Notes under the pieces: model-generated
Told to the model about the DNA's origin: nothing
The model's database searches: none
What the model saw: only the letters and a program-made list of their open reading frames with translations
Shown: positions 24,334-32,811 of the stretch, piece after piece
Position numbering within the stretch: the stretch's first letter is position 1
How the letters are laid out: each line of letters begins with the position of its first letter
Origin: Actinomadura viridilutea
GTDB taxonomy: Bacteria > Actinomycetota > Actinomycetes > Streptosporangiales > Streptosporangiaceae
Direction: 5' to 3'
Length of the DNA stretch: 64,000 nt
NCBI GenBank assembly: GCA_003001795.1
Contig: PVNI01000019.1
Coordinates: forward strand, 62,001-126,000
Translations under genes and position numbers: made by a program

Positions 24334-26085
24334 TCAAGACTTCTCCTCGGGGACGGCGTCGATGCCGGCCTCGGCGCGCTGCTGCGGCGTGATGGGGGTG
24401 GGGGCCGCGGTGAGCGGGTCGAACCCGGACGCGGCCTTCGGGAAGGCGATCACGTCGCGGATCGTCTCGGCGCCCGCCAGCAGCATGACGATGCGGTCCC
24501 AGCCGAACGCGATGCCGCCGTGCGGGGGCGGGCCGTACTTGAACGCCTCCAGCAGCCACCCGAACTTGGACTCGGCCTCCTCCTTGGACAGGCCGAGCAC
24601 GTCGAACACCCGCTGCTGCATCTCCGCGCGGTGGATGCGGATCGAGCCGCCGCCGATCTCGTTGCCGTTGCACACCAGGTCGTAGGCGTCGGCCAGGGCC
24701 TCGCCCGGACGGTCCTGGAAGTCGTCGGCGAACTCGGGCTTGGGCGCGGTGAACGGGTGGTGCACCGAGGTCCAGCCGATCTGCTCGCCCTTGTCGTCGT
24801 ACAGCGGCTCGAACACCGGGGCGTCCACCACCCACGCGAACGCCCAGGCCGACTCGTCGATCAGGCCGCAGCGGCGGCCGATCTCCAGCCGGGCCGCGCC
24901 CAGCAGCTCGCGGGACTCCTGCGGGCGGCCCGCGGCGAAGAAGATCGCGTCGCCGGGGGCGGCGCCGACCTTGGCGGCCAGGCCCTCCCGCTCGGCGTCC
25001 GACAGGTTCTTGGCGACCGGGCCGGTCAGCGAGCCGTCCGGCTGCACGAGCACGTACGCCAGGCCGCGGGCGCCGCGCGCCCTGGCCCAGTCCTGCCAGG
25101 CGTCCAGCTCCTTGCGGGTCTGGGACGCGCCGCCCGGCATCACCACGGCGCCCACGTACGGGGCCTGGAAGACGCGGAACGACGTGCCGGAGAAGTACTC
25201 GGTCATGTCGGTCAGCTCCTGGCCGAACCGCAGGTCCGGCTTGTCGGAGCCGTACCGCGCCATCGCCTCGGCGTAGGTGAGGTGCGGGATCGGCCGGGGG
25301 ATCTCGTACCCGACGATCTCCTTCCACAGCCGGGCGACCAGGTCCTCGGCGACCTTCAGCACGTCGTCCTGGGTGACGAACGACATCTCGATGTCGATCT
25401 GGGTGAATTCCGGCTGCCGGTCGGCGCGGAAGTCCTCGTCCCGGTAGCAGCGGGCGATCTGGTAGTACCGCTCCATGCCCGCCACCATCAGCAGCTGCTT
25501 GAACAGCTGCGGCGACTGCGGCAGCGCGTACCAGTGGCCCGGCTGCAGCCGGACGGGCACGAGGAAGTCGCGGGCGCCCTCGGGGGTCGAACGGGTCAGC
25601 GTCGGCGTCTCGACGTTGACGAACCCGTGCTCGCGCATGACCTCGTGCACGATGAACGTCGCGTCCGAGCGGATCCGCATGGCGCGGGCGACGGCGTCGC
25701 GGCGGATGTCGAGGTAGCGGTACTTGAGCCGCACCTCCTCGTTGACGTTGGCCGCCCCCTCGATCGGGAACGGCAGCGGCGCCGACTCCGACAGCACCTC
25801 GATGTCGGTGGCGGCGACCTCGACCTCGCCGGTGGGCAGCTCGGGGTTCTCGTTGCCGGCCGGGCGCACCCGCACCTCGCCGGTGACCTTGACGCAGTAT
25901 TCCGAGCGCAGGTCGTGCGCGGTGTCCTCTTCCCGGAAGACCACCTGGGCGATGCCGGACGCGTCGCGCAGGTCGATGAACGTGACCCCGCCGTGGTCGC
26001 GGCGGCGGGCCACCCACCCGGCCAGGGTGACCTGCTGACCGGCGTGCTCCCGGCGGAGCGTCCCCGCCTCGTGCGAGCGGATCAT
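24334..26085 (-). CDS. aspS: Aspartyl-tRNA synthetase
   Basis: 583 residues, bacterial type. An N-terminal OB-fold anticodon domain (VTLAGWVARRRDHGGVTFIDLRD), the class II catalytic core with motif 2 region ARCYRDEDFRADRQPEFTQ, the bacterial GAD insertion, and motif 3 GIAFGWDRIVMLL. It charges tRNA-Asp. The ATG overlaps the hisS stop by four bases (ATGA), so aspS is co-translated with hisS in an MBL-hisS-aspS operon. Confidence 0.95.
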   Translation of the reverse strand: MIRSHEAGTLRREHAGQQVTLAGWVARRRDHGGVTFIDLRDASGIAQVVFREEDTAHDLRSEYCVKVTGEVRVRPAGNENPELPTGEVEVAATDIEVLSESAPLPFPIEGAANVNEEVRLKYRYLDIRRDAVARAMRIRSDATFIVHEVMREHGFVNVETPTLTRSTPEGARDFLVPVRLQPGHWYALPQSPQLFKQLLMVAGMERYYQIARCYRDEDFRADRQPEFTQIDIEMSFVTQDDVLKVAEDLVARLWKEIVGYEIPRPIPHLTYAEAMARYGSDKPDLRFGQELTDMTEYFSGTSFRVFQAPYVGAVVMPGGASQTRKELDAWQDWARARGARGLAYVLVQPDGSLTGPVAKNLSDAEREGLAAKVGAAPGDAIFFAAGRPQESRELLGAARLEIGRRCGLIDESAWAFAWVVDAPVFEPLYDDKGEQIGWTSVHHPFTAPKPEFADDFQDRPGEALADAYDLVCNGNEIGGGSIRIHRAEMQQRVFDVLGLSKEEAESKFGWLLEAFKYGPPPHGGIAFGWDRIVMLLAGAETIRDVIAFPKAASGFDPLTAAPTPITPQQRAEAGIDAVPEEKS

Positions 26086-27350
26086 CGTGCGAGCCTTTCT
26101 GTCAACGTCGTGACGATCTCGGTGAGCGGTACGGCGGTCTGGTCGCCGCTTGCCAGGTCCTTCAGCTGGACGGACCCGGCGGCGATATCTCGCTCGCCGA
26201 GGATCACGGCGTACCGGGCGCCGGACCGGTCGGCGTCCTTCATGGCGCCCTTGAGCTTCTTGCCGCCGTAGGCCATGTCGGCCGCCACGCCCGCCGCGCG
26301 CAGCTCGGCGACCAGGCCGAACACGCGGCGCTCCGCCTCCTCGCCGAGGGCGACGCCGAACACCTCGCAGCGCGGCGGCGCGGCGAACTCGGCGCCCTCG
26401 GCCTCCAGCGCGAGCAGGGTGCGGTCCAGGCCGAGGCCGAACCCGATGCCCGGCAGCGGCGGGCCGCCGATGTCCTCCGACAGGCCGTCGTAGCGTCCGC
26501 CGCCGCCGATGCCCGACTGGGCGCCGAGCAGCGGGTGGTCGAACTCGTAGGTGGTGCGCGTGTAGTAGTCCAGGCCGCGCACCAGCGTGGGCGTGTCCTC
26601 CCAGGCGATGCCCAGGTCGGACAGCAGGCCGCGGACCCGGTCGTGGTGGGCCTTGCAGGCGGCGCACAGGTGGTCGGACACCAGCGGCGCGTCGGCCAGC
26701 CGGGCGCGGACCTCGGGGCGCTTGTCGTCCAGCACCCGCAGCGGGTTGATCTCGACGCGGGTGCGGGTGGCCTCGTCCAGGTCGAGGCCGCGCAGGAACT
26801 CCTGGAGGCGGGCGCGGTAGGCGGGGCGGCACTCGCGGCAGCCCAGCGAGTTGAGCAGCAGCCGCACCCGCGTCAGGCCCAGCGAGCGGTACCAGTTCCA
26901 GGCGATCGCGATGGTCTCGGCGTCGACCTGCGGGTCCTCGCTGCCGATGGCCTCCAGGTCCAGCTGGTAGAACTGCCGGTAGCGGCCCTGCTGGGGCCGT
27001 TCGGCGCGGAACGCCGGGCCGGTCGTCCACACCTTGACCGGCAGGCCGCCGCGCTTGTGCAGGCCGTGCTCCAGGACGGCGCGCAGCACCCCGGCGGTGA
27101 ACTCCGGGCGCAGCGTCAGCGACCGCCCGCCGCGGTCGGTGAAGGTGTACATCTCCTTGCTGACCACGTCGGTGGACTCGCCGACGCCGCGCCGGAACAG
27201 GTTGGTGTCCTCGAAGACCGCCAGCTCCAGGTAGCCGTATCCGGCCAGCCGCGCCTGCTCGGCGAACCGCTGCCGGACGGCCTGCAGCAGGTCCGCGCGC
27301 GGCGGGACGTATTCACTGACCCCCTTGGGGGCCTGGAAGCTCGAACTCAT
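26082..27350 (-). CDS. hisS: Histidyl-tRNA synthetase
   Basis: 422 residues. Class II motifs: motif 2 around GPAFRAERPQQGRYRQFYQ, the histidine-specific LVRGLDYYTRTTYEF, and motif 3 GIGFGLGLDRTLL; a C-terminal anticodon-binding domain follows. It charges tRNA-His. AAGGA precedes the ATG at a short spacing. It lies 16 bp downstream of the MBL hydrolase gene. Confidence 0.95.
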   Translation of the reverse strand: MSSSFQAPKGVSEYVPPRADLLQAVRQRFAEQARLAGYGYLELAVFEDTNLFRRGVGESTDVVSKEMYTFTDRGGRSLTLRPEFTAGVLRAVLEHGLHKRGGLPVKVWTTGPAFRAERPQQGRYRQFYQLDLEAIGSEDPQVDAETIAIAWNWYRSLGLTRVRLLLNSLGCRECRPAYRARLQEFLRGLDLDEATRTRVEINPLRVLDDKRPEVRARLADAPLVSDHLCAACKAHHDRVRGLLSDLGIAWEDTPTLVRGLDYYTRTTYEFDHPLLGAQSGIGGGGRYDGLSEDIGGPPLPGIGFGLGLDRTLLALEAEGAEFAAPPRCEVFGVALGEEAERRVFGLVAELRAAGVAADMAYGGKKLKGAMKDADRSGARYAVILGERDIAAGSVQLKDLASGDQTAVPLTEIVTTLTERLAR

Positions 27351-27366
27351 GATCCTTATTCGGGTG

Positions 27367-28077
27367 TCACATCCCCGTGCGGGGACCGTCGGCGGGGGCC
27401 CCGCTCGGGGCCGAGAGGCCTGCCAGGAACGGGTTGGTCGCGCGCTCGCGGCCGATGGTGGTCTGCGGGCCGTGGCCGGGCAGGACGGCGGTGTCGTCGG
27501 GCAGCGGCAGGCACACCCGCGCCAGGCTGTCGAGGATCTGCTCGTAGGAGCCGCCCGGCAGGTCGGTGCGCCCGATCGACCCGGCGAACAGCAGGTCGCC
27601 GGTGAACAGCACGTCGGGGCGGTCGTCCGCGGCGGGCGTCCGGAACGTCACCGATCCGGGGGTGTGGCCCGGCGCGTGGTTCACGGTGATGCGCAGCCCG
27701 GCCAGTTCGATCACGGCGCCGTCGGTCAGCTCCCGCACGTCGTCGGGCTCGGACAGCGTCAGCCCGCCGAACAGCTCCTGCCCGGGCCCGAGGCCCAGCC
27801 CCTTGGCGGGGTCGGTGAGCAGGTCGCGGTCGTCGGGATGGATGTAGGCGGGCACGTCCTTGGCGCCGCACACCGGCGCCACCGACCAGACGTGGTCGAT
27901 ATGGCCGTGCGTGAGCAGGACGGCGACCGGCTTGAGCCGGTGCTCGCGCAGCAGCTCGTCGATGCCGGCCTCGGCGTCCTGGCCGGGATCGACGATCACG
28001 CACTCCTCGCCCGCGGCGGGCGCCACGACGTAGCAGTTCGCGGCGAACGATCCTGCGGGGAACCCGGCGACGAGCAC
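27367..28077 (-). CDS. Metallo-beta-lactamase fold hydrolase (glyoxalase II-like)
   Basis: 236 residues. The metal-binding motif THGHIDH is intact, with the further ligands in NHAPGHTPGS, FTGDLLF and PGHGPQT. This group is annotated as hydroxyacylglutathione hydrolase-like, but actinomycetes use mycothiol rather than glutathione, so the natural substrate is unknown. It heads the minus-strand hisS-aspS operon, the same order as in Streptomyces and Mycobacterium. GTG start. Confidence 0.88.
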   Translation of the reverse strand: MLVAGFPAGSFAANCYVVAPAAGEECVIVDPGQDAEAGIDELLREHRLKPVAVLLTHGHIDHVWSVAPVCGAKDVPAYIHPDDRDLLTDPAKGLGLGPGQELFGGLTLSEPDDVRELTDGAVIELAGLRITVNHAPGHTPGSVTFRTPAADDRPDVLFTGDLLFAGSIGRTDLPGGSYEQILDSLARVCLPLPDDTAVLPGHGPQTTIGRERATNPFLAGLSAPSGAPADGPRTGM

Positions 28078-28454
28078 GGTCGTCCTTCCCTTCGAGCTGT
28101 GCTGCGGGCCTCGCCTGGCCGGCGGGGCCGTTCCCGGCCGCCCGTCGGCGCAGGCGGCGGCGTTTCGAGGGTACCGGCGCGGCCAGGGGCATCGCGAACG
28201 AGATCCGCCATCGCCGTGTCGCTTCCCCCGGTGGACGCGGGGCGCGGACGCGGTCGAGGCCCGGCGGGGACCGTGGTCGAGGCGCGGCTGGGACGCCGAC
28301 GTCGGGCGCGGGCGGCTTGACCATACACGGGCCGTATGCCGGTACCGCTACTATGCGCTGCACGTTCACCTGATCACTTGTTCGGCCCGGCGCGCGTCAG
28401 GGGTCGGGCAGACGGTTCGACGCAACGGATCCGCATCACCGGGAGGGCAGGCAC
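28078..28454. other. 377-bp divergent intergenic region
   Basis: It holds the promoters of the MBL-hisS-aspS operon (leftward) and of the peptidyl-prolyl isomerase gene (rightward). TACTAT at 28349-28354 is a good -10 for the latter, giving a leader of about 95 nt. No gene is seen. Confidence 0.4.
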
Positions 28455-29249
28455 GTGGCGGGGAAGGACCGCAAGAAGCAGCTCGCGCGGCAGCGCTACG
28501 AGCGGCAGCAGCAGCGCCGAAGGGCCCAGGAGGCCCGGGCCCGTCGCGTGAAGATCATCGGTTCGGTGCTCGCGGTGGCCGTCGTCGCGGGGGGCGTGAC
28601 GGGCGTCGTGGCGCTGGTGGGCGGCGACGACGACTCCAAGGCGGACGCCGCGGCCAGTCCCCAGGCGTCGCCCAGCGCGCAGGCGAGCTCGGCCAAGCCG
28701 GGCGAGTGCGCCTACAACGACACGGGCGACGCGGCCAAGGACGTCGGCAAGCCGCCCGCCAAGCCCGCGTACGACAAGGCCGTCAAGGCGACCCTGAAGA
28801 CCAACCAGGGCGAGGTGGAGCTGGAGCTGGACGGCAAGAAGGCTCCCTGCACCGTCAACTCCTTCGCCTACCTGGCCAAGAAGGACTACTTCGACAAGAC
28901 CGAATGCCACCGCCTCACCAGCGGCGGCCTGAGCGTCCTGCAGTGCGGCGACCCCAAGGGGGACGGCACGGGCGGGCCGGGCTACCAGTTCGCCGACGAG
29001 AACACCCAGGGCGCCGAGTACGACAAGGGCACCCTGGCGATGGCCAACTCCGGCCCGGACACCAACGGCAGCCAGTTCTTCATGGTGTACGCCGACTCCC
29101 AGCTGCCGCCGAACTACTCGGTGTTCGGCAAGATCACTTCGGGCATGGACGTGCTCGAGAAGATCGCCAAGGGCGGGTCCGAGCCGGAGGGCGACGGTAA
29201 GCCCAAGACAAAGGTGACGATCCAGGACGTCTCGATCGCCAAGAAATAG
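28455..29249 (+). CDS. Cyclophilin-type peptidyl-prolyl cis-trans isomerase, membrane-anchored
   Basis: 264 residues. A basic, Gln/Arg-rich N-terminus (residues 1-32) is followed by one membrane helix (about 34-54), a Ser/Ala linker and a cyclophilin domain with ANSGPDTNGSQFFMVY and YSVFGKITSGMDVL. The orientation puts the isomerase outside the membrane, where it may help fold secreted proteins. The active-site arginine of classical cyclophilins lies in FHRxI; here the segment reads CHRLTSG, so the Arg is kept but its surroundings differ. GTG start with an upstream GGGAGGG. Confidence 0.88.
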   Translation: MAGKDRKKQLARQRYERQQQRRRAQEARARRVKIIGSVLAVAVVAGGVTGVVALVGGDDDSKADAAASPQASPSAQASSAKPGECAYNDTGDAAKDVGKPPAKPAYDKAVKATLKTNQGEVELELDGKKAPCTVNSFAYLAKKDYFDKTECHRLTSGGLSVLQCGDPKGDGTGGPGYQFADENTQGAEYDKGTLAMANSGPDTNGSQFFMVYADSQLPPNYSVFGKITSGMDVLEKIAKGGSEPEGDGKPKTKVTIQDVSIAKK

Positions 29250-29321
29250 GCGAACGGGATACTAAGGTGTGGAGGGTCCGGTGAGTGTGAGCACGATCGG
29301 ACCGTGATTCAGGAGGCAAGG

Positions 29322-30560
29322 GTGTCCAGCGCGACCGATCCCTGGGGCCGGGTGGACGAGGACGGCACCGTCTATGTGCGGACCGCGGAGGGCGAGCGGG
29401 TCGTCGGCTCGTGGCAGGCCGGCGCCCCGGAGGAGGCCCTGGCCTACTTCCGGCGCAAGTACGACGCTCTGGCCACCGAGGTGAGCCTGCTGGAGCAGCG
29501 GTTGCGCACCACCGACCTGCAGCCGGGCCAGGCCCAGCAGGGCATCCAGCGGCTGCGCGAGGCGGTGAGCGAGGCGCACGCGGTCGGCGACCTGGACGCG
29601 CTGATGCGCCGCCTGGACGCGCTGGAGGAGGAGGTGGGCCGGCGCCGCGAGGAGGTCCGCGCGGCGCGCGAGCAGGCCCGCCAGGAGGCCCGCCTGGTCA
29701 AGGAGCGGATCGTCGCCGAGGCCGAGCGGATCGCCGCCGAGGAGACGCACTGGAAGAACGGCGGCGAGCGGCTGCGGCAGCTGGTGGAGGAGTGGAAGGC
29801 GGCCGAGCGGATCGACCGCCCCACCGAGACCGCGCTGTGGAAGCGGCTGTCGGCGGCGCGCAACGCCTTCACCAAGCGCCGCAAGGCCTACTTCGCCTCG
29901 CTGGACGACCAGCGCGAGGAGGCCCGCCGGGAGAAGGAGCGGCTGGTCGCCGAGGCCGAGGCGATGAGCGACTCCACCGACTGGAGCGAGACCGCCGCCG
30001 CCTACCGCGACCTGATGCGCCGGTGGAAGATGGCGGGGCGGGCGGCCCGGGACGTGGAGGAGCAGCTGTGGGCCCGGTTCAAGGCGGCCCAGGACGTGTT
30101 CTTCCAGGCCCGCAACGCCGCGTTTGCCGAGCGGGACGCCGAGCTGCGGGTCAACGCCGAGGAGAAGGAGAAGCTGCTGGCCGAGGCCGAGCGGCTGCTG
30201 CCCGTCACCGACGTGCGGTCGGCGCGGCAGGCGCTGCGCTCGATCCAGGAGCGCTGGGAGGCGATCGGCCCCGTGCCGCGCGACCAGCGCGACCGCCTGG
30301 AGGGGCGGCTGCGCAAGGTCGAGGAGGCGGTGCGCGGCGCCGAGGAGGCCGAGTGGCGGCGCACCAACCCCGAGGCGCGGGCCCGCGCCGAGGCGACGGT
30401 GGCGCAGCTGCGCAGCTCCATCGACCAGCTGGAGAAGCGGCTGGCCGAGGCCCGCGACGCCGGCCGGGACAAGGACGCCAAGGAGGCCGAGGAGGCCCTG
30501 ACGGCCCGCCGCGCCTGGCTGGCGGAGGCCGAACGGACCCTGGCGGAGTTCTCCCGCTGA
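29322..30560 (+). CDS. DUF349 domain protein
   Basis: 412 residues, almost entirely alpha-helical and highly charged. Several DUF349 repeats of about 70 residues are visible, each with a W-x5-R-x6-LW or W-K-x-A-G pattern (for example EEWKAAERIDRPTETALWKRL and MRRWKMAGRAARDVEEQLW), separated by coiled-coil Glu/Arg-rich stretches. Function is unknown. GTG at 29322 is chosen over GTG at 29304 because AGGAGG lies 5 bp upstream. The neighbouring isomerase gene ends 72 bp before. Confidence 0.85.
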   Translation: MSSATDPWGRVDEDGTVYVRTAEGERVVGSWQAGAPEEALAYFRRKYDALATEVSLLEQRLRTTDLQPGQAQQGIQRLREAVSEAHAVGDLDALMRRLDALEEEVGRRREEVRAAREQARQEARLVKERIVAEAERIAAEETHWKNGGERLRQLVEEWKAAERIDRPTETALWKRLSAARNAFTKRRKAYFASLDDQREEARREKERLVAEAEAMSDSTDWSETAAAYRDLMRRWKMAGRAARDVEEQLWARFKAAQDVFFQARNAAFAERDAELRVNAEEKEKLLAEAERLLPVTDVRSARQALRSIQERWEAIGPVPRDQRDRLEGRLRKVEEAVRGAEEAEWRRTNPEARARAEATVAQLRSSIDQLEKRLAEARDAGRDKDAKEAEEALTARRAWLAEAERTLAEFSR

Positions 30561-30566
30561 CGCGCC

Positions 30567-30609
30567 CCGTCGCGCGGCGGCCCGGTGGGACCGCGCCGCC
30601 GCGCGACGG
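30567..30609. terminator. Bidirectional hairpin between DUF349 and DUF305 genes
   Basis: Arms 30567-30580 and 30596-30609 are perfectly complementary over 14 bp. It begins seven bases after the DUF349 stop and separates the two convergent units. Confidence 0.65.
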
Positions 30610-30648
30610 AGGGCTCACGCCGACGCGCTCACACTCGCGCGGTCACGC

Positions 30649-31341
30649 TCATGCCGAGGCGCCGCGCTCGGCCAGCATCCGGTTCATCAGGGCGATCTCC
30701 GACTGCTGCCCGTCCACCATGGTGCGGGCCAGGCGGCGCACCTCGGGGCGGTCGGTGCGGGCCAGCACGGCGCGGGCCATGTCCACGCCCCCGCGGTGGT
30801 GCGCGATCATCAACCGCAGGTAGCGGATCTCGGCGTCGCGCCCGGACGCCCGCTCCAGCTCCCGCAGCCGCGTGCGCGTCGCCATGCCCGGCATGACGGC
30901 TCCGTCCGCGCCCGAGCCGGGAGCGTGCGCGCCGCCGTGATGCCCGGACATCCAGCGCATCCGGCCCCCCGGGTCGGTCTTGGGCAGGCCCCAGTCGTCC
31001 AGCCAGGCGGTCATCATGCCGATCTGCGCCTGCTGGGCGGTGATGATGTCGTACGCCAGCAGCCGCACCGGCTCGTCGCGGGTGCGCTCGCGGACGATGA
31101 ACGACATCCGCACGGCCTGGGCGTGGTGCGCGCTCATGTCGCGCGCGAACCCGGCCTCCGGCGAATCGGTGCCGGGTTCGCCGGACCGCTTCGCCGCCAG
31201 GACCGTCAGGACCGCGGCCGCCAGCAGCACCAGCGCCGCCAGCGCGACGGCGGCGCGCCGCACGCCCGTCCTCCCACGTGGGCCGTCCTCCCGCTCCGGA
31301 CGGGGAGGGGAGACGGCCGTGCCCGTCTCGGCGCCGCTCAC
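30649..31341 (-). CDS. DUF305 family exported His/Met-rich protein
   Basis: 230 residues. One N-terminal membrane helix (about residues 30-50) followed by two ferritin-like halves, each beginning with a His pair: MSAHHAQAVRMS and MIAHHRGGVDMARAV. Histidines and methionines, including MRWMSGHHGGAHAPG, suggest metal binding, and DUF305 genes often sit near copper genes. The GTG start overlaps the DUF3105 stop (GTGA), so the two are coupled. Metal specificity cannot be read from sequence. Confidence 0.85.
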   Translation of the reverse strand: MSGAETGTAVSPPRPEREDGPRGRTGVRRAAVALAALVLLAAAVLTVLAAKRSGEPGTDSPEAGFARDMSAHHAQAVRMSFIVRERTRDEPVRLLAYDIITAQQAQIGMMTAWLDDWGLPKTDPGGRMRWMSGHHGGAHAPGSGADGAVMPGMATRTRLRELERASGRDAEIRYLRLMIAHHRGGVDMARAVLARTDRPEVRRLARTMVDGQQSEIALMNRMLAERGASA

Positions 31342-31997
31342 GGCGTGTCCTTCGCGCCGTCGCAGGCCGCCCCGGGCTCGGGCGTCTGCGGTCCCTTGAC
31401 GTAGGCGCGCAGGAACGCGTCGATCCGCGCGTCGGAGGCGTCCTGCAGCATCAGCTGCCGGCCCCACGCCGTCAAGGCGATCGGGGCGTCCTGGCCCGGG
31501 TAAGGGCTCAGCATCGTGTAGTCGGTGCCGTCCACCTTGTCCTTGAGCCGGTCGAGCTGGTCGCCGGCCAGGCCGGGACGGTAGGTGACCCAGACGGCGC
31601 CGTGCTCCAGGGAGTGCACGGCGTTCTCGTCGCGCAGCGGCCGGTCGTAGACGCGTCCGTCGCAGTTCTGCCAGACGGGGTCGTGGGCCCCGCCCATGGG
31701 CGGGGCGGTGTCGTACTCCACCGCGCCGGTGGTGTGCTCGCGGCTGAGGCCCTCCTTCTCCACGACGCCGGAGATCGCCGCCTCGGCGGCGGACGGTCCC
31801 CGCGTCTGCAGGAAGGCGAACGCGATCGCCACGGCCGAGACGACGCCGATCACCGTGAAGAAGACGATGCCTCCCCACGGGACCTCCCGCTTGATGAGTG
31901 CGTTCTTGCGGTTGCGCGCCCGGGAGGACCGGCCGCGGTTCTGCAGGTTCTTGTGCCGTTGCTGGTTGCGAGCCCGCGTGCGGGCGCTCTTGGACAT
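31338..31997 (-). CDS. DUF3105 family membrane-anchored protein
   Basis: 219 residues. A very basic cytoplasmic N-terminus (about 38 residues, Arg/Asn/Lys) is followed by one membrane helix and the DUF3105 domain with YDTAPPMGGAHDPVWQNCDG, HSLEHGAVWVTYRP and TMLSPYPGQDAPIALTAWG. DUF3105 is widespread in actinobacteria and frequently paired with DUF305, as here. Function is unknown. GGAGAG precedes the ATG. Confidence 0.87.
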   Translation of the reverse strand: MSKSARTRARNQQRHKNLQNRGRSSRARNRKNALIKREVPWGGIVFFTVIGVVSAVAIAFAFLQTRGPSAAEAAISGVVEKEGLSREHTTGAVEYDTAPPMGGAHDPVWQNCDGRVYDRPLRDENAVHSLEHGAVWVTYRPGLAGDQLDRLKDKVDGTDYTMLSPYPGQDAPIALTAWGRQLMLQDASDARIDAFLRAYVKGPQTPEPGAACDGAKDTP

Positions 31998-32112
31998 GCG
32001 TTCTCTCCAAGCAAGCTGAGATGAGGCAGGGGAAAACGGCGCTATGGCCGTACGTGGGCAGGGCGGTACGGAAGACAGGGGGCTGCCCTGACCTTCCGAG
32101 GCCGCCGGCCTG

Positions 32113-32559
32113 TCACAGCCTCAGAACCTGGAGAGAAGCCAACGAAGGCGTCAGAGGCGGGCCGGTCGCCGAAGGGACGAGGACCCGGGGCGCGCGGTCC
32201 GCCCGCAGCGCGCGGCGGCGGCGTCGGCCCACGGCCAGCGCGATCGCCAGAAGGCTGATCAGAACGGCGAGGCACAGGCACGCGTGGGCGGGGCCCAGCG
32301 GGGGCAGATCGACCGGCGCCTTCGACGTCGTCGCCGAGGACGCCGCCTCCGGGTGGAGGGCGTGCGCCTTCGGCGGGAGGTCGGCGGCGATCACGTCGGC
32401 GACGGCGGACGGCACCGACACGGCGTGCTGGGTGCACACCCGCAGCGGCGCGCCGTGGCCCAGCCCGTAGCTGGAGACGAGCCCGGCCACCAGGAACAGC
32501 GCCACCAGCAGGCAGGCCGGCCCGCGGCGCGGCTGCGGGGCGGCCGCCGTACGGGTCAC
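32113..32559 (-). CDS. Two-helix membrane protein of unknown function
   Basis: 148 residues. Two hydrophobic segments, at about 16-33 and 90-110, flank a loop that probably faces outside and contains several His and one Cys (CTQHAVSVPS, KAHALHPEAA), with two further Cys at the start of helix 2 (AHACLCLAV). The starting GTG has a very good ribosome binding site (GGAGGTG). It is upstream of, and in line with, DUF3105 and DUF305. The Cys/His content would suit a metal-related role with those genes, but I recognise no family. Confidence 0.6.
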   Translation of the reverse strand: MTRTAAAPQPRRGPACLLVALFLVAGLVSSYGLGHGAPLRVCTQHAVSVPSAVADVIAADLPPKAHALHPEAASSATTSKAPVDLPPLGPAHACLCLAVLISLLAIALAVGRRRRRALRADRAPRVLVPSATGPPLTPSLASLQVLRL

Positions 32560-32798
32560 CGATTCACCTCCGGGCGATGCCGACGCGACCGACGCGGCGG
32601 CGGATCGGCGCTATCGGTGCGCCCCGGCGCGATCCGCCTGACCAAGCGGTCAACGCGGAGCCCCGGCGCCGAGTTCCCGGGACACCGCACCGGATCGGTC
32701 CAAACCGAACGCCACCGTCATTCCGGACGGGCGGAGGAGGCGGCCCGCGGGCGCCCCGGGCCCGCCGGACCGAAGCCGGAGATGTCGGCGCGGCGAGA

Positions 32799-32811
32799 TA
32801 GTGTCGGAGGG
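32799..32811 (+). promoter_or_regulatory. -10 element placing transcription start at the rarA GTG
   Basis: TAGTGT at 32799-32804 ends 6 bp before the rarA start codon, so transcription would begin at or next to the first base of GTG. That predicts a leaderless mRNA. No clear -35 is visible. Confidence 0.4.
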
